DNA from: Cryptomeria japonica
Taxonomy: Eukaryota > Streptophyta > Pinopsida > Cupressales > Cupressaceae
Direction of reading: 5' to 3'
Assembly (NCBI RefSeq): GCF_030272615.1
Contig: NC_081413.1
Span: 565,889,010 to 565,953,009, forward strand
Length of the DNA: 64,000 nucleotides
In this document: piece after piece, positions 33,546 through 47,610 of the stretch
How the letters are laid out: each line of letters begins with the position of its first letter
Numbering within the stretch: position 1 is the stretch's first letter
The notes under the pieces: generated by a model
Databases searched by the model: none
Told to the model about the DNA's origin: nothing
What the model saw: the letters and a program-made list of their open reading frames with translations, nothing else
Program-made: the position numbers and the translations under genes

Positions 33546-35492
33546 CATCCCAAAATGCTTGTTAGTTGTTTCTAATACTCAATATTACTTTATGGAGGTA
33601 TATAGATGCTCATTAATACTAGGAAAAATATTGCTTGAAGAAGAAAATTGAAATGATTAATATCATAGAGTTTTTTTATCAATATCCCATAACTAAGTTA
33701 CATATTTCAAACCCCTAAGGGAGGACTATTAAAGCACAAAATAAGTATGAAAAATGATCATGCCATATTATTATCATGGTATTACTTAGGAATCGTTATG
33801 AAAATAAAAATCAAGAGTTGTATCAAGGTGTGTGGGAAAAAGATGATCAAATAAAAAATATGGGGATCTTTCCATCAGTTTTGGAACAATCATAGACCAA
33901 TATTACACCTATGATAGTTAACTATACAACATTTTCTAACGTTTTGGTAAAAAGTCTTTGAATCTTTTAGCATTAATGTTAAGAGGGTAACTGTATGTTA
34001 TCATTACAAATTATTAAAACAAAATGCTAAATGGAGTGTAACTATATACTTAATTTTCATCAATTTCTAGGTTGTTTAAATTATTCAACACATGAGAGGA
34101 TCCAAATAGAAAATCCATCAAGAAGTAAAAATAAAAAAATCAAATTTAGGAAGTCGTTTAGGCAACCAAATTGATAATGTTACAAATAAAATTAAATAAT
34201 TTGTATACGAATGATACGAGTATAAAATAGATATATGTTATTTTATTATTATTTTTAATTATAGAGTTAAATTGAAGAATATGAATAGAAAAAGTTTTAC
34301 AATTTTTTTTGCAAAACTACCATGAGATTATTATCACTATTGCTTTTATAATTTATTATCACTATCCTATTTTATAAATCCTAAATTAAAAAAAAATTTA
34401 AACCCATTTAATACGTTTTAGACAAAAAGAACAAGAAAAAATGATAGAGGTACATAGTTGGAGGAGATGCTTACATGGGTTTTTAGCTAAAGGAGGTGGC
34501 ATGGTGCTAGTGTTGCTCAGAAGTGGGATCCCGTTTTCTTGTTCTCACTTTCAATTCGTAGTTAAAAAAAAATACACTTGCAGAATATGGGTACTTGTTA
34601 TTTAGAAAATAGGTACTTGTTACCTACAAAATAGGTACTCGTTACTTACAAAATAGGTACCCATTTCGTATTGGACCCAAATGATAGCACATACCCATTC
34701 ATGTCATTGTTTTTCAATGTTTTCTAATGTCGAGACTTTTATAAGTAATTCACTCAACTTCTTGTGGGTGCCCCTAGGAAAAATTATAGAAAGATTACCC
34801 AACTTGGAAATGCTTGATTTATATGAGACAAAAGTTTATCTTAATTAGTTTGAACATTATGAATATAATGTCTAAGTCAATTTCTTCCTTGAAATCCATC
34901 TATAACTTGGATGATAAAAAAATAACATACCAAACAAGAATTTATAAACTTAGGAAAAGTAATAAATATAGATTATCCTATTTATAAATTAAATGCCACT
35001 TAATCTAAATTACTCTGATACTATGTTAGATTTAATAATTAACTTGCCATAATAAACAGAATCATAAGAACAATTAATAACATTATGATGTATAGGTTAA
35101 AAAACAAGAGATGCATTGCATCAAGTTCCTATCTTTGTTGTAATTATTTGAATTAATTAAAAGGTTTATTATACGAATTTTAGCTTTAGATTAGAATTTT
35201 GGTTTTAGATTAGTTGTATCCCTTTGCATTCCTTGCAAAAGATAAAAGAAAAACACTTTTATTAGTCTTTAATGTGTATTGACCAATTATTAATTTGATG
35301 AAAATCTTTAGATTTACAACTACTAAAATTAAAGTTGAATACAACTTCATTAACAAGTTATATAAAGTATGTAGCTAACAATGCTCAACTACTAAATATA
35401 TTGTAGAGGATTTCTTAGCCTCATCCTAAATTTTATCTAGAGAAAATGCAATATATGAAGCTTGGTACAAATTTAGAATACTTTTACTTTTC
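33546..35492. other. A/T-rich spacer with a short tandem repeat
   Basis: No coding signal. A unit close to ATAGGTACTTGTTACTTACAA repeats about four times at 34586-34672. Confidence 0.5.
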
Positions 35493-35631
35493 CAGTGTTC
35501 CACGGAAACACGTTTCCCCCTCCCGAGGTCCAAGTCCCCCCGTCCCCACAACTTTTACCTTTTGTCCCCCATATCCGAAGCTCATCCCTCTGTTCCCTCG
35601 TCTCCCCATCCCCAACAGCCATGGAACACTT
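35493..35631. mobile_element. hAT-like MITE, 139 bp
   Basis: Ends CAGTGTTCCACGG and CCATGGAACACTT form the same terminal inverted repeat as the larger element at 38817-39604, and the C-rich interior (GTCCCCC) is alike. The flanks ACTTTTCC and TATTTTCC look like a mutated 8-bp duplication. Confidence 0.7.
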
Positions 35632-36524
35632 ATTTTCCGCTCTAAACAAGTGGTGGAGTGGAGGAAGTGCCCATTTGTTGTTCTAAAGGGTTCCAACATT
35701 CCTTCCATTATTATATCCCCAATACATCAATATCAAGTGAACAACAAATTCAAATCAAATATAAGTAAACATATTAGAACAATTGATATTTATTAAGATC
35801 AAACATAAATAGATTTTTAATACCTACAGAAATAAAGCATCTATGGAGGTTAAGAATCTGAAATCCCAACACCCTGGTGTTGAGATCTCTTTAGCAGTCA
35901 CCCCAATTCTTGTCAAGTTACTCCATTCTAAATGTTATATTCCTACTATAATATTGATTGCATATTATTGTCTTATAATGATAAATAGTATTGTAAGATG
36001 TAGAAACAAACCTGTGAACCAAATCAAGGGCTTTTTTTTATTTCCTATGAAAATGTCAATCTATTTGAAGGTGTTCGACCAAGAAAATAAGTTTGGAAGT
36101 TCGTTATTTCCAAACCAACAACAGCTACATTAGTTTCCCACAATGTTCAGCATAGTGAGGACCCTATTTTGAACAGTTGGAGAACTCTCTGAACAAGTAA
36201 AAAAAACTGAGAAACAAAATGTATAGAATAGAATTTAAGAGAAAGAATAGCATAAGAATAGCTTGCCTAATAAAGATGGTTTGTAAGAGACTATATAAAC
36301 TCGTTGTCTCATACATTGGGATGATGGTTTCCAATGCATTGTAGTGATACTTTAGTTTTAGTTAAGGCCTAATTAATTTCCTTAAGAATGTGTTTATGTT
36401 ACCTATGGAATAGGAAAGGACTTCCATTGCAAAATATAATGTTTTTGAATTTTTAGCCAAAGCAGGCTTACTCTGAAACAATATGGTTTCCAATCAATAT
36501 ACCAAATTATTATTTGCAGATCAA
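35632..36524. other. A/T-rich spacer, nothing recognised
   Basis: No domain, repeat or RNA gene seen. Confidence 0.4.
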
Positions 36525-36955
36525 AAATTGAATATTTACTTGTTTATAGTGGATGAAATAAGATTTTTTTAGATTGTCTATATTCTATATCTTGTGAATG
36601 AAATATCACATTTAATTTTCACGGTAAAATATGAAAATATTTATATATTTATAATAGATGAGGTAAGATTTTTCAAGATTTTCTGATTTTTATATCTTAT
36701 CACATAAAACATCACATTTAATGTTTACAATAAAGTATGAAATTATTTAATTGTTTATACTGGATGAGATAAGATTTTTCTATATTTTTAATTTTACCAT
36801 TTATTATTATTTCCAAGCAAAGAATTTAATATTTACTTGTTTATAGTGGATGAGATAAGATTTCTCAGATTTTTTATAGATTTTCTAATTTGTATATCTT
36901 GTCAACAAAACTTTACATTTCATGTTTACAGTAAAGTATGAAATAAATGCAAACT
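36525..36955. repeat. Diverged tandem repeat, about 110-125-bp unit
   Basis: About four units, each with TTTATAGTGGATGAGATAAG, then TATATCTTGT, then CACATTTAATGTTTACA and AAGTATGAAAT. Units begin near 36540, 36645, 36755 and 36838. Confidence 0.65.
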
Positions 36956-38253
36956 TTTAAAATATTAGTATCATAGATAAAAAGAAAAAATCAATTCCAC
37001 AATGATCGTTTCTCATCTTAGCCAATAGAAAAAGAATAGATAATATTTTAAAAATTCTTAAATTGGAAAAATAATTTCCAACTATAAAGTTGTATCAATA
37101 ATTTTTAAATTTTGTATTGTGATTAGTTTGTCACTTTAAAAAATTGCACACAATGGATGCATAAATATTCTTTAGGAACTAATACTGGAAGACATGAATT
37201 TTAAAATCTTCATATCTAAATTTAGTTAAAATATATATGCGAAAGGAAATAGTTATAATATATAGCCTTAAAACATTTTTCAAATCTTATGACAATAAGG
37301 ATAGGGTGGAATACCATTATAATAAGGGATTAACCTTTGTGATGCTAAAATTGATGAGGGCAAAGAAAAATTAGAACCTCAAAAAAAGATGAAATCCCAT
37401 CCTACTTTTAAAGTAATAAAAAGAAAATTGCCTAGGTAGAATTAATATAATAAGAATAAAAATATCATGAAAAAAATCTTATTATAAGATTGAATGGTCA
37501 TTTTAGCCATGCTTTGAGCTCTTGGGCTTGGAGATAACTTTTGTTAATATCAAATATTGTTGGTTTTTTATTATTTTTCCTGTTTAACCATTAGTGGCAC
37601 CCATTTCTAGCAATTTGGACTATCTCTATATGCTTTAGTTATTAAAGGGTTTATCTCTTTGTCAATGTTGTTTCTTAAGAAAATAGTTTGTGGCATATTT
37701 CTTCTAGGAGATGATTCACAACTTATTAATGGTCCTTCTGTGGATTACTCCTTCCTCACCCTAATTGGGGAAGAAGGAAATATTAAATAAGAATTGAAGT
37801 GCCTCAAGATGTTCTATTTTTATAAATGTTTCAAGACCCAGTGTTAAAAAAAAATCCTCTTCATCCCTTCCATCTTGGCTCTAGGGCTATGCTTGGAAGT
37901 AGATTGATTATGAGGTTTTTAAAATTTTAGGATAGTGCCATTTTTGTTTAAGATTCTTCCTCTTTATAAAGATATGTTATTTAAAGAGTTGAAAAAAAAA
38001 GTTGGCTTGTTGGATTACAAAGTTGCTTTCTTTGGTAGATGAATTATAGATCTAGTTCTAAGGTGGTTTCAAGTGCACATGACCAATATAAAAGAAGGAA
38101 ACCTACTCAAGTGCATAGTAGTTTTTAGAGGAAAGGTTCAATCAAGAAATATGGTTTCTAGATGATCATCATCTAATTGATGTTTAATTTTACCACATAA
38201 TTTGGAAGAGAATATAATATAATCATTGATAGGTTCATTTTGTCATTGGGTAC
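36956..38253. other. A/T-rich spacer, nothing recognised
   Basis: No convincing coding frame on either strand and no internal repeat. Confidence 0.4.
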
Positions 38254-38653
38254 TGATGCAGGAGCATTTGGCCTACCCGTGTTAGGATGGGGGGATCAAA
38301 CCAAGGTAAGAATATCCATCACAACTTTTGTAGCCACATGGGTCTTTTGACCATTCAAAACTTGAAACAGTTTGCAACTTTAATGCGATGAGTAGTGGTT
38401 TAATGGGTTGTCAGGTAGGAGTCTTTGTTAACATTTTAAAAATGTGCTACATAAAGCCAATCTTTTATTCCTCCATTTTAAAAACTATGAAGACAAAGAG
38501 GCACAAAGGGAATGATCCCAACAGAGGAATCAACAAAGACATGGAGTAGTGGGGAGAAATTAAAGAGAAAGTGTGGGTGGCTACAAAGAGGTAGATCAAT
38601 AAATACAATTAAAATTGACATAGAGAGAAATCAAAGGGCCTGCATAGTCAAAA
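38254..38653. repeat. 400-bp direct repeat, left copy
   Basis: Matches 40773-41172 over its whole length, including GTAGCCAC(A/G)TGGGTCTT, GACCATTCAAAACTTGAAA and GACATGGAGTAGTGGGGAG. Both start TGATGCA and end near TCAAAA, so they could be LTRs of a small element, but no target duplication or PBS is evident. Confidence 0.75.
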
Positions 38654-38816
38654 CTATTGTGGATGCCTTCACAAAAATGATATTGGCATGTGTAAGGTTG
38701 TTTTTGTTATCATTCCATAATGAAGCATCATCGATAGAAATATGAATTGGAGGAGTGTGAGAGGTTTTCTCATTATGAGTCACCGAAAGCATGGAGTAGA
38801 AAGATTCAGTTATAAT

Positions 38817-39604
38817 CAGTGTTCCACGGGGACGCGTCTCCCCCTTTTTGGTCATGTCTCAGAGACGGGCACATCTCCGGGATGGGGGGATGTGGATGCA
38901 ATGTCCCCCGCTGTCCCGCCATTGCCACCCAAGCACTGTCAGAGATGGGGAGACGTCTTCGTGTCTCTGTGTCTCCCAAAGAGACGTGGAGACATCTCCA
39001 CATCTCCTTGGGAGATGTCTGGGCATCTCCCCATCCTTCAAGAGATGTGCAAATGTCTCTTGAGGAACGGGGAGATGCCCAAACATTGCCCGTCGCCCCC
39101 ACATATATACAATGTTTAAAATTAAAATTTTAAAAATTATAAAAAATTTGAATTTTGGGGGGGTTAAGGGGTAACCCTAATTGGATGTGGGCCGATATAA
39201 AAATAACACCTGATGCCTTTATAAAATAATAAAAGTATTTTTGGCCCCTTGACCCCAACTTGGGGGCGTTGCCCCCAAACCCCCGTCGAAAAATATAGGG
39301 GGAAACTGTACTGATGGAACTAGGGAAAATTTAACCTCTAAGTCTGATTAGGCTCCATATAACAACATAATTATCATTGAAGAAATCTTGGTATTTAGAT
39401 TTAGTGTTTTAAATTTCCTATAGTTTCATTTGAAATATAATTCTTATACTATTATACTGTCATACATTTTTTCAAGTACTATATGTATATGTATAACTAT
39501 ATCAGCACCACCACCACCCCCTCACTGCCATCCCCAAACTTAAGCCCTTAGTCCCCCCATCCTCGAAACCCATCCCCCCTATCCCCAATGCCAGTGGAAC
39601 ACTT
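38817..39604. mobile_element. hAT-type element, 788 bp, 8-bp target duplication
   Basis: Terminal inverted repeats CAGTGTTCCAC and GTGGAACACTT are flanked by the exact 8-bp duplication GTTATAAT (38809-38816 and 39605-39612), the hAT signature. The subterminal part at the left end (38830-39080) is packed with GGAGAC/GGAGATG and TCTCC motifs on both strands, likely transposase-binding repeats. No transposase frame is present, so it is non-autonomous. It lies between the two 400-bp direct repeats. Confidence 0.85.
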
Positions 39605-40772
39605 GTTATAATTAATTAATCATATAATATTTTCCAAAGATATAGAAAAGTAGGTAGAACGTGGAAGGGCATGACAATGGAATATGAAATGCCTTGACTA
39701 CAAATGTGAATGGATTGGTATATTTAAAATTTATAGGAGGTGGAAGGGTTGTGATTAAAGACAAGAGATGTGCATATGCGTGTGTGGGTGTTCTGGCGGA
39801 TTAGATTAGAAAGAGCTATGTAGCATTGAACAAGAAGAGGCCAATCGAAGGCTATATTTTTGTACTTGATGATTTGATGAAAGGTTGTGTTTTATATGAA
39901 AATAGAGACTCTTTGTTTGTTTGAATTTGGTTTTGAGATTGTAGGCAAAGATTTGGTTTTCATAATGCTTCGGTGATATCAAAGCGGGAGTTTTCAATGT
40001 ATAGGGAATAGCACCAACTAGAAGTAGTTTACACCAAGACTTGGGGCTCGAGAGAGTAGATTTCACTTGGGGAGGAATGTACAAGTTGTAAGAAGAAATT
40101 TTTGGAGGTTTTGAAGAGCTGAGGTTCATGTTATAATAAACAGATCACCAAAGGAGGCAATTTACAATAATGCTTGTGAACATTGAAGATTTCTTCAAGT
40201 GAAGAGAATGAGAAAGAAGAAGACTTACCAAAGGAAGTTGCAGTCATAGTGAGAGGTGATGAAGAAGATGTTGTAGCAGAAGACATAATTTTTTATGAAA
40301 TTTATAATAAAGAATTTTAAATGGATTTGGTGGAATATGGATGTTGCATATTTGTATGTAGAAGTTGTAAAAAATTGTGCAGGTGAAACTTGGTGGAGGT
40401 AGTTGATTCATGGTGGATTGAAATCCATGAAAGAGGGGAAGAGTAGAGAGGATATTTGGTGAAGGAGGTTGGTTGATGGTGGGTTGGATTTTACAAAGGA
40501 AATAGAGATAGTAGAGAACGATTTGTAGAGGTGGATGATACATGGTGGATGCCAATCCATGAGAGGAGAAAAGAGTGATAAGTAAAGTTGCTAGAGGAGT
40601 GTGTTTGTTTTTCTGAGAAGAATCTAGAAGAAGAGGAAAGACAAATAGTTTCATATGCAACTATCACAATAATGGAGTTCCCTACATATTGTTCACAATC
40701 TCAAAGGGTGATTCTATCACTCAACTCAACTTTTGTGAGCAATATGCTCATAAAATTTCTACCATGTGCATC
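39605..40772. other. Sequence between the 400-bp direct repeats
   Basis: No recognised protein. A loose repeat of GGTGGA...ATGGTGG...ATCCATGA(A/G)AG occurs three times at about 40385-40570, which explains the long minus-strand frame there. Confidence 0.45.
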
Positions 40773-41172
40773 TGATGCAAGAGCATCATGCCTACCTGTG
40801 TTAGAATAAGAGAATCAAACTAGGGTAAGAGTATCCAATGTAGCTTTTTGTAGCCACGTGGGTCTTCTGACCATTCAAAACTTGAAATTGTTTGCAACTT
40901 TAATGCAATGAGAAGTGGGTCAATGGGCCATGAAATAAGATTCTTTATTAACATTTGAAAAATATGCTACATAAGGCCATCTTATACTCGTCCATTTTAA
41001 AAATCATGAAGATAATGAGGCATAAAGGAAATGGTCCCAATAGGTGAATTGACAGAGACATGGAGTAGTGGGGAGAAATTAAAGAGAAATTGTGTGTGGC
41101 TACAAAGCGGCTGAACAATAAATGTAATTAAAATTAGCATAGAGAGAAATCAAAGGGTTTGCACAATCAAAA
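40773..41172. repeat. 400-bp direct repeat, right copy
   Basis: Partner of 38254-38653; same orientation, visibly diverged. Confidence 0.75.
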
Positions 41173-41387
41173 TAAGGGACACAATGCGTCAAGTTCCTAC
41201 CAATAGTTAGAGATGAAAGTAGGGTATGTGCAAGATCATGAGGGGCCAAAAAAATGGCGATATGAAAAAAATTGCCTTCTCCACTCACCAAAAAACGCAA
41301 AAAAATCATGTTGAATTTTTTATTAGCTTGGATGTCAATACATCTAGCCATGGCAAAAGCCCAAGCAAATCAGATATCTAATACTAA

Positions 41388-41532
41388 TGAAATATTATAT
41401 TAATAAAATATATATTATATAATATATTATATATTATATATTATATAATATATAATATATTATATATTATATATTATTTAATATATTATATATTATATAT
41501 TAATTAATATAAAATATATAATATATAATAGA
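41388..41532. repeat. TATATTA-rich low-complexity tract
   Basis: About 145 bp of almost pure A/T with TATATTATATA palindromes, upstream of unknown gene copy B. Confidence 0.8.
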
Positions 41533-41879
41533 TCTCATATTATATGTCAAAAAAAAGGTTTAGGTATCAAATATTCAATTCCCGTGTGTATTTTTATACC
41601 CACTGAGACAGACCATGGGTCATTTTTCACCCACGGGTTATGCGAAACAACCAAATCCAATATCAAATTTTATCTGATATATGATTCCTTGGCATATTTT
41701 TGTGAAATCTCTAGTAGAGGTATGATTTTTTTGCAATTTAGTTTTCTTTTCATCGAATTTTTCCTTTTTTTAATTTGTTTTTTGATTTTTTTGATAGAAA
41801 TTAGGTTTTTCCATTTCAAATACATTGTTCTTTGAAATTTGCTAATTAAATTCAAATTTTCAACTTCAATTAGGTAAAA

Positions 41880-43715
41880 TGGGGGATAACAATGACAATC
41901 TTGAATAGCCACAAACGCCACAACTACCAAACCCTCTATTACCAAACACCCCCATCAATTCAAGATTTAATTGGTCAAAATTTGAATGAATTGAGGGTCA
42001 TTGCAAATATTTACATTAGAATCCCTCATATAGCCCCAATGTTAGCTTCACTTAATGTCATAATAAACAATGTAGAAACCATCACCACAAAGCATAATTT
42101 TGTTCTTTTGTGGCGAGAGTCCATGAATAATAAATATGTGGATGGCTTGACCAATGATCAAGTGAAGGAGCTTGAGATATCCAAAACATATATTGCCACA
42201 TTGTTTATTAATCTCTGTACTAGACAACCCATAGATGTAAGAAAACCAAAAATTTCCATCAAATAGTTTCAAAATGGTGATATTGTAAAAAAATTTTGGG
42301 ATCATTGGTGGATGGTTTTTGATAGACCACCTAAAAATCTCGATGTTACATTTTATTTCATCAAAAAATTGTATGTTGAGTTTGTTTTGGGAAAGCATGT
42401 CAACTACTTTGATATCAATCCTTTCTAGGGTGTGGATTTAGGTATGCCTCAAGATAAACCTGAGGTAGTTTGAGTATTATAGTGTCCATATGTTCCCCCT
42501 CCTCTCATTGATCCCCCACCTCCAGTACAACATCCAAATATTATTTCCAAGGAAACATCATGGACTATATTGACTATTCACTATTTGAGTAGTCTTTTGG
42601 TTTCTTGGGTTGGAGCACTAGCTTAACCTTTTGTTGATGCTAGTAGTGGATGTGATGACATTGGCACATCCTCTTCAACTCCACATATTTGAGTGTCGCA
42701 TTCTTGTGCTATGTGCAATCAAGTATGATTAGGTCCTAATTGGAGAGTCTGTTGATCATCCCATGGACACCACGTATTACGAGGTGTATGATATGCCCAA
42801 TGCACCAAATGTGATAATAGAGACTGGAGCATACCTTAGGGAGTCCTCACATGCTAGAGATGATAAGTACCTTCATCATACACTAATGATATAGTGGTAA
42901 GACTTATAATTTCATAGTGAATTTTATTTTAAATGAATATTTATAAGAGATAGTATTAAGTACTAATGTTAATATACATGGTCTATTTAATAGTTGATGT
43001 CTGAGGAGGAGTTATCACAGGTCCATAACGAAACCCTGACAACCATTTCATTTGGCCTTGATGGCTTTATGTACATATATTATTGTACCTAGTCGTTTAT
43101 AATTTTTATTGTATACAAGCTTGTCATTTAAATATTTAAATAAAATTATATAGTAACTTGCATGCTTATCTTATTTTACTCTTGCAGGACACACCTAGCA
43201 CGAGTGCAGTGTCACACGATCTAGGCTTTGGTAGTGCAGGAAAAAATAAGGGAATTGTAATTGAATACAAATATGATTGAATGAAGAGTTTAAATAACTT
43301 ATAATGATTATACATGTCTACATAGATTGATAGTTCCACATTCTTGTCGTCTTTATATACAAAGAATTGTTGGCTTCACATCCTTGTTGATTGCACCCAC
43401 AATACTTGAAGAAGTAGAAGAGATGCCTCAATTACATGTGTCTATGAAGAATATTGATGACATCCCTGCTCTATCAAAGACATATTCTAGGACTCCTGAC
43501 CATCTTAAGAGAAAACATGGAGATGAGGTAATCAAGAATTCAATTTTAGAGCTCAATTATAGTTCAATGTATATTGATTTTTATGTTAACTTTTTTAATG
43601 TAAATAATATAATATATCTAATCTCAATTGTGGTTTGATTTTTCTTGTGTAGGATCCTTCAGAGCTAAAGAGTGCTTCAAAGAGGATCAATTTTGATGAT
43701 CCATCAGTAGTTTAG
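41880..43715 (+). pseudogene. Unrecognised multi-exon gene, copy B
   Basis: Diverged relative of copy A. The main exon (from ATGGGGGATAAC at 41879, after an AG) gives MLASLNVIINNVETI, DGLTNDQVKELEISK and then VKKFWDHWWMVFDRPP, FYFIKKLYVEFVLGK and VNYFDINPF. These align with FWNRWWMLFDEPP, YFLRKVYCEFVL and PNYFDMREF of copy A. Later exons also match: from 42994, LMSEEELSQVHNETLTTISF (A: VLTGDQMSQIDDVTLLVIDF); from 43188, DTPSTS (A: GTPSVS); one ending 43527 with RKHGDE; and the last, 43653-43715, SASKRINFDDPSVV and stop. Several in-frame stops, for example after ISIK and NPF, show decay. The Cys-rich motif of copy A is not clearly kept. No known domain was recognised. Confidence 0.6.
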
Positions 43716-44429
43716 GATGTGCTAGAGACATTTTGGGATACTTACATGCCTAGTTGCCATGTATATTTTTTATATGGACATGCATTTTGTTTGAGTTGGC
43801 ATTTATGTCATTTTTGTATATGGACATACACTTAAATAATTATTCGACATTTTTATTTATAGAAGTACTTGAGATACAATATAACCTATTCCTCATGTGC
43901 ATGGCTTCATTATTTCAAACTTTAATCTTGAATCCAATAATTAACAATGGTTAAATAATAAACAATATAATGTTATTTGTATAATCTTGAGATTCGATAT
44001 AATTTGTTCCATCTAAATCTTAAGTGTTCAATTTGGTTGCCTTTGGAAACTTACGCAAATTTAATGACCATATTGGTATTTTTATTAATCATAACATGAA
44101 TACTTAGTAATGACAAATGAAAAGTAGCAAAGCATCTTCTACAACAGAATGCAATTTTTTCATAATCCATTGGTTACATTCAACAGCAATCCCCCATCAT
44201 TAAAGCTATCTCAACAGAGAGATACTGTGGAGAGATCCATTTCCACATGTTTCTCATTAAATTTAAGACCTGAATATACAAACTCTAAACATAAGTTACT
44301 TGTTTTGATTGTCATTCAGTTGCTAAAAGATAAAAATGTTACCTTCCTTTCTTTTATTATCACATGCAAAATATCTTCACCACCATTGAAGGTAGGCATA
44401 TTGTGCTTCATAATGCATTGTACCATCCA
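43716..44429. other. 3' flank of unknown gene copy B
   Basis: A/T-rich, no ORF. It is about as long as the corresponding flank of copy A and shares scraps of sequence with it. Confidence 0.45.
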
Positions 44430-45600
44430 TTTCGACACATCCAATTAGGCATTCTTAGCCTAGGAATGCTTCTATTTCCCCCCACCCACTTCGTCGAACA
44501 CTAGGGCCATACCCTATTGATGTCATCCCTCAAGCGCCTTAAGTGCGAAAAATTGCCAAAATTTGATAGGTTGTATCATATAATTTGTAGCACTTGCTAA
44601 TGATCTGTTTGAACCTACAGGGTCACATCAGGACCACCTACAATAGTCTATCTCATATTTTCATTATTTGGAGTAATTTTTGTAGGGTACGGATTTTTTG
44701 GTTGACAAAAAAATCGTCAGATGCATTCAATGAAAAGTTTCCATAGAGCCGAATTCTTATTCTGCTTTTTGTGCACATGAACCATTGATTCCAACATGTC
44801 TGGTTAGGCATTCTTACCCCAGGCATTTTTTTATTCCCCCCCCCCCCCCTCCTACTCAGTCAAATGCTCAGGGCCATACCCTACCGAACTTGTCCCTTAA
44901 GCACCCTAAGTGCGAGAAATTGTCAAAATTTTATAGGTTGTATCTCAGAATCTATAGAACTTTAAAATAATTTGTTTGAACCTATAGGGTCATGTGAGGG
45001 CCACCTATAATATCCTATCTCATATTTTAAATATTTGAAGTGGTTTTAGTAGGGCAACGAATTTTCAGTTGAAAAAATTATCAGATGCATTCAATGAAAA
45101 GTTGTCACGTAGCCAAATTCTCATTTTTCTCATTATGGGTACAAACTGTTGGTTCAAACATGTTCGGTTAGGCATTATTACCCTAGGCATGCTCCTATTT
45201 TTCCTCCCTACTCGGTCGAACACTCATGGCCATAGCCTACCAAAGTCGTCCCTTGTGCGCCCTAAGTGTGAAAAATTGTCAAACTTTTAAAGATCATATC
45301 TCAGAATCTGTGGCACTTTCAAATGATGTGTTTGAACCTACAAGGTCATGTGAGGTCTTCCTACAATAGCCTTTCTCATATTTTCAAGATTTGGAGTGGT
45401 TTTCGTAGGGCATCGATTTTTTAGTTGACAAAAAAATTGTTAGATGCATTTAATGAAAAGTTGCCACAGACCTAACTTCACATTTTCCTTGTCTTGGGCA
45501 TAAATCATTAGTTCCAACACATCTGATTAGGCATTCTTATCCTAGGCATGCTCCTGTTTTGCCTCCCTACTCGGTTGAACGCTCATGATCATATACCCCT
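44430..45600. repeat. Tandem array, about 360-bp period, locus B
   Basis: Slightly over three units. The anchor CCATACCC/CCATAGCC occurs at 44507, 44874 and 45230, with a remnant near 45590 (spacings 367, 356, about 360). Units carry CCTAGGCATGCTCCTATTT, CCCTAAGTGCGAAAAATTGTC and GAACCTACAGGGTCA, clearly related to the array at 32562-33545. Confidence 0.8.
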
Positions 45601-47112
<1,512 letters not shown>

Positions 47113-47266
47113 GTTCAAGGGGTTGAGCTTAACTGGTTAAAGCATTGGGTTCTCATTGTGGAGACCCAAGTTCAATTCCCAATAGGGACATCTAAAATGG
47201 AATTCTAAGTTGTGACTCTTGGCCTTACATAAAAATGGGGAAGGTCTAGGGTCAATCTAATCAAAC

Positions 47267-47298
<32 letters not shown>

Positions 47299-47349
47299 TC
47301 AAAATATTGCGGCTTTAGCCTATTACCTACCTATATATATATATATATA
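47113..47349 (+). mobile_element. tRNA-derived SINE with 14-bp target duplication
   Basis: TATAATTGAAAATA flanks it exactly (47099-47112 and 47350-47363). The head has a box A-like GAGCTTAACTGGTTAAAGC and a box B-like AAGTTCAATTCCC (47168-47180), internal polymerase III promoter elements of a tRNA-derived SINE. The body contains an (AAT)n run (47268-47299), and the 3' part ends GGCTTTAGCCTATTACCTA and a TA repeat, matching the SINE tail at 50439-50570. Confidence 0.82.
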
Positions 47350-47610
47350 TATAATTGAAAATAATTTATTAAATTAATTTATGAAATATTAAAATACAAT
47401 TATAATTATAAGTTCCATGAAGTTAGTTTTTAGAGATGTGAAAAATTAACTAACAACGAGAGATAAATAACCATTAACAAATGAATTTAGTGGTCAAACT
47501 TAACTATCAATTAATATTGTTGTCCCACAAGAAATCCTATAGATTCAAAGAGAGCCTAACTAAAATAATAGATAAGTATAATATGAATAATATATTTATT
47601 ATTAAAATTA

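Noticed and set aside
37500-38250. Possible coding remnant (GDDSQLINGPS)
   Set aside because: No second motif in register; too weak to assign to any family.
38819-39133. Overlapping Cys/His/Pro-rich frames on both strands
   Set aside because: They come from the GGAGAC/TCTCC subterminal repeats of the hAT element and have no counterpart domain.
40244-40660. 138-codon minus-strand frame
   Set aside because: It overlaps a loose DNA repeat, is rich in His/Leu/Pro and has no recognised domain.
47113-47200. A true tRNA gene
   Set aside because: Box A and B are present, but no cloverleaf closes, and a SINE tail and target duplication surround it.
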